Shown here in pieces: positions 63,294-64,000 of a DNA stretch of 64,000 nt. The position numbers and the translations under genes are program-made. Every line of letters begins with the position of its first letter. Position 1 is the first letter of the stretch. The notes beneath the pieces were generated by a model. The model worked only from the letters and a program-made list of their open reading frames with translations, had not been told where the DNA came from and did no database searches. The stretch comes from Sphingomonas abietis. GTDB lineage: Bacteria > Pseudomonadota > Alphaproteobacteria > Sphingomonadales > Sphingomonadaceae. The stretch covers positions 1-64,000 of the forward strand of contig NZ_CP115174.1 in NCBI RefSeq assembly GCF_027625475.1, read 5' to 3'.

Positions 63294-63797
63294 ATGACGG
63301 CCAGCATGCGTGGCGCCACCAAGGCCGCCGTAGCGGGCATGGCGCTGGCCGCAAGCCTCTCGGGCTGCGCCGAAGTGCGCAACCATCAGGGCTATGTCGT
63401 CGATCGCACGCTGGTCGCGTCGGTGGAGCCGGGCGTCGACAATCGCGATTCGGTGCAGGCCACGCTGGGCGATCCGAGCTTCGCCAGCCAGTTTGATGAC
63501 GGCACCTGGTATTATGTGTCGCGCTCGACCAAGCAATTCTCGTTCGGTACGCCCAAGCCGGTCAGCCAGCTGACCCTCGCCGTGCATTTCGACAAGGCCG
63601 GCCTCGTCACCGGCATCGATCGCAGCGGGCTTGAGCTTGCGTCGCACATCCATCCGGTCGGCGACAAGACGCCGACGTTGGGCCGCACGCGCAGCCTGTT
63701 CCAGGAGCTGTTCGGCAATATCGGTGCGGTCGGTTCGGCCGGCATGAACGCGCCGACCACCGACAACCCGACCGGCGGCGGCACCAACGCGCCTTAA
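63294..63797 (+). CDS. bamE: Outer membrane assembly lipoprotein BamE (SmpA/OmlA)
   Basis: 167-residue lipoprotein of the beta-barrel assembly machine. The signal ends in the lipobox LSGC (Cys25). The SmpA/OmlA domain has VDRTLVASVEPGVDNRDSVQ (near residue 34), ATLGDPSFASQFDDGTWYYV, and VHFDKAGLVTGID. The C-terminal 35 residues are Gly/Asn/Pro-rich. A strong site, GAGGAGAAG, precedes the ATG. Attached to the inner leaflet of the outer membrane. Confidence 0.93.
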   Translation: MTASMRGATKAAVAGMALAASLSGCAEVRNHQGYVVDRTLVASVEPGVDNRDSVQATLGDPSFASQFDDGTWYYVSRSTKQFSFGTPKPVSQLTLAVHFDKAGLVTGIDRSGLELASHIHPVGDKTPTLGRTRSLFQELFGNIGAVGSAGMNAPTTDNPTGGGTNAP

Positions 63798-63932
63798 TGC
63801 CAGGCGCTCGGCTGGTCTGCGGGCTGAGCCGGGCAATGGCGGCGACGGCCTGATTGCGTTCAGACCGGCTCCGAACAGCCCGAACGTCGCGCCGCACCCG
63901 ATGGCAATGACCGATCGGGTGCGGCTACGGCC

Positions 63933-64000
63933 TCAGCTGTATTTCTGCTGAAGTTCAAGCATCGCAATCGCGGCCTTGGCCGCCTCGCCGCCCTTGTCCT
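63933..64000 (-). CDS. ribH: 6,7-dimethyl-8-ribityllumazine synthase (partial, C-terminus only)
   Basis: Only the last 21 residues are inside the window: DKGGEAAKAAIAMLELQQKY and a final Ser. They match the C-terminus of RibH (riboflavin synthesis), where KGxEAAxxALxM is typical. The start and most of the gene lie beyond the right edge. Confidence 0.7.
   Translation of the reverse strand, partial: DKGGEAAKAAIAMLELQQKYS

Overview
The window is about 67% GC, almost fully coding, and reads as the chromosome of an alphaproteobacterium of the sphingomonad type (order Sphingomonadales). The signs are the block rho-hemJ-hemE / ppsR-maf-aroE-coaE-dnaQ, the SUF cluster led by an Rrf2 regulator, the families DUF3576, DUF1491, DUF6356, MmcB, COQ9 and the ubiquinol-cytochrome c chaperone, and palindromic intergenic repeats of the kind seen in this order. 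No rRNA, tRNA, CRISPR array, prophage or insertion sequence was found.

Left part (1-8475): leuS (cut by the left edge), a DUF3576 lipoprotein, a small outer-membrane-type protein, a ThiE-like protein divergent from a YggS PLP protein, a TerC-family membrane protein, then rho, hemJ and hemE. Positions 8476-8818 hold what I read as the chromosomal replication origin: DnaA boxes, an AT-rich element beside hemE and 11 GANTC sites. Genes on each side mostly point away from it.

Centre-left (8819-25833): ppsR, maf, aroE, coaE, dnaQ, hpf, ptsN, a thioesterase, DUF1491, a cell-wall hydrolase and mmcB run rightward, mostly coupled. Then come an ankyrin protein, a SCO copper chaperone, a YcgN-like protein, a YgjP-like metalloprotease and PBP1A. 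A leftward run argH-lptM-lysA-galU-cysG follows, with a TlpA-type thioredoxin divergent from argH.

Positions 25830-26490 stand out. The stretch is AT-richer than its surroundings and holds an orphan PemK/MazF-type toxin plus, just downstream on the same strand, a compact structured element. That element has four hairpins, a TTGACA box, a 7-codon mini-ORF with a strong Shine-Dalgarno and an intrinsic terminator, and I propose it is an undescribed small RNA.

Centre (26489-36354): glutamine cyclotransferase, dapD and a HAD phosphatase; then the leftward SUF iron-sulfur cluster (Rrf2 regulator, sufB, sufC, sufD, sufS, a DUF59 protein, sufA), whose gaps and even one reading frame contain palindromic repeats; then pyrD. 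Right of it: an acyl-CoA ligase, a glyoxalase I/II pair, a TPR protein, an alpha/beta hydrolase, a dicarboxylate symporter, an unknown secreted protein, thrS-ynfA-infC, glnD, a TOBE protein, mutS, and a bifunctional malic enzyme/phosphotransacetylase (maeB).

Right end (56417-64000): an old-yellow-enzyme oxidoreductase divergent from coq9, a secreted protein, feoAB behind a Fur-like site, ssb, a 48-residue protein, DUF177, the ubiquinol-cytochrome c chaperone divergent from bamE, and the last codons of ribH at the edge.
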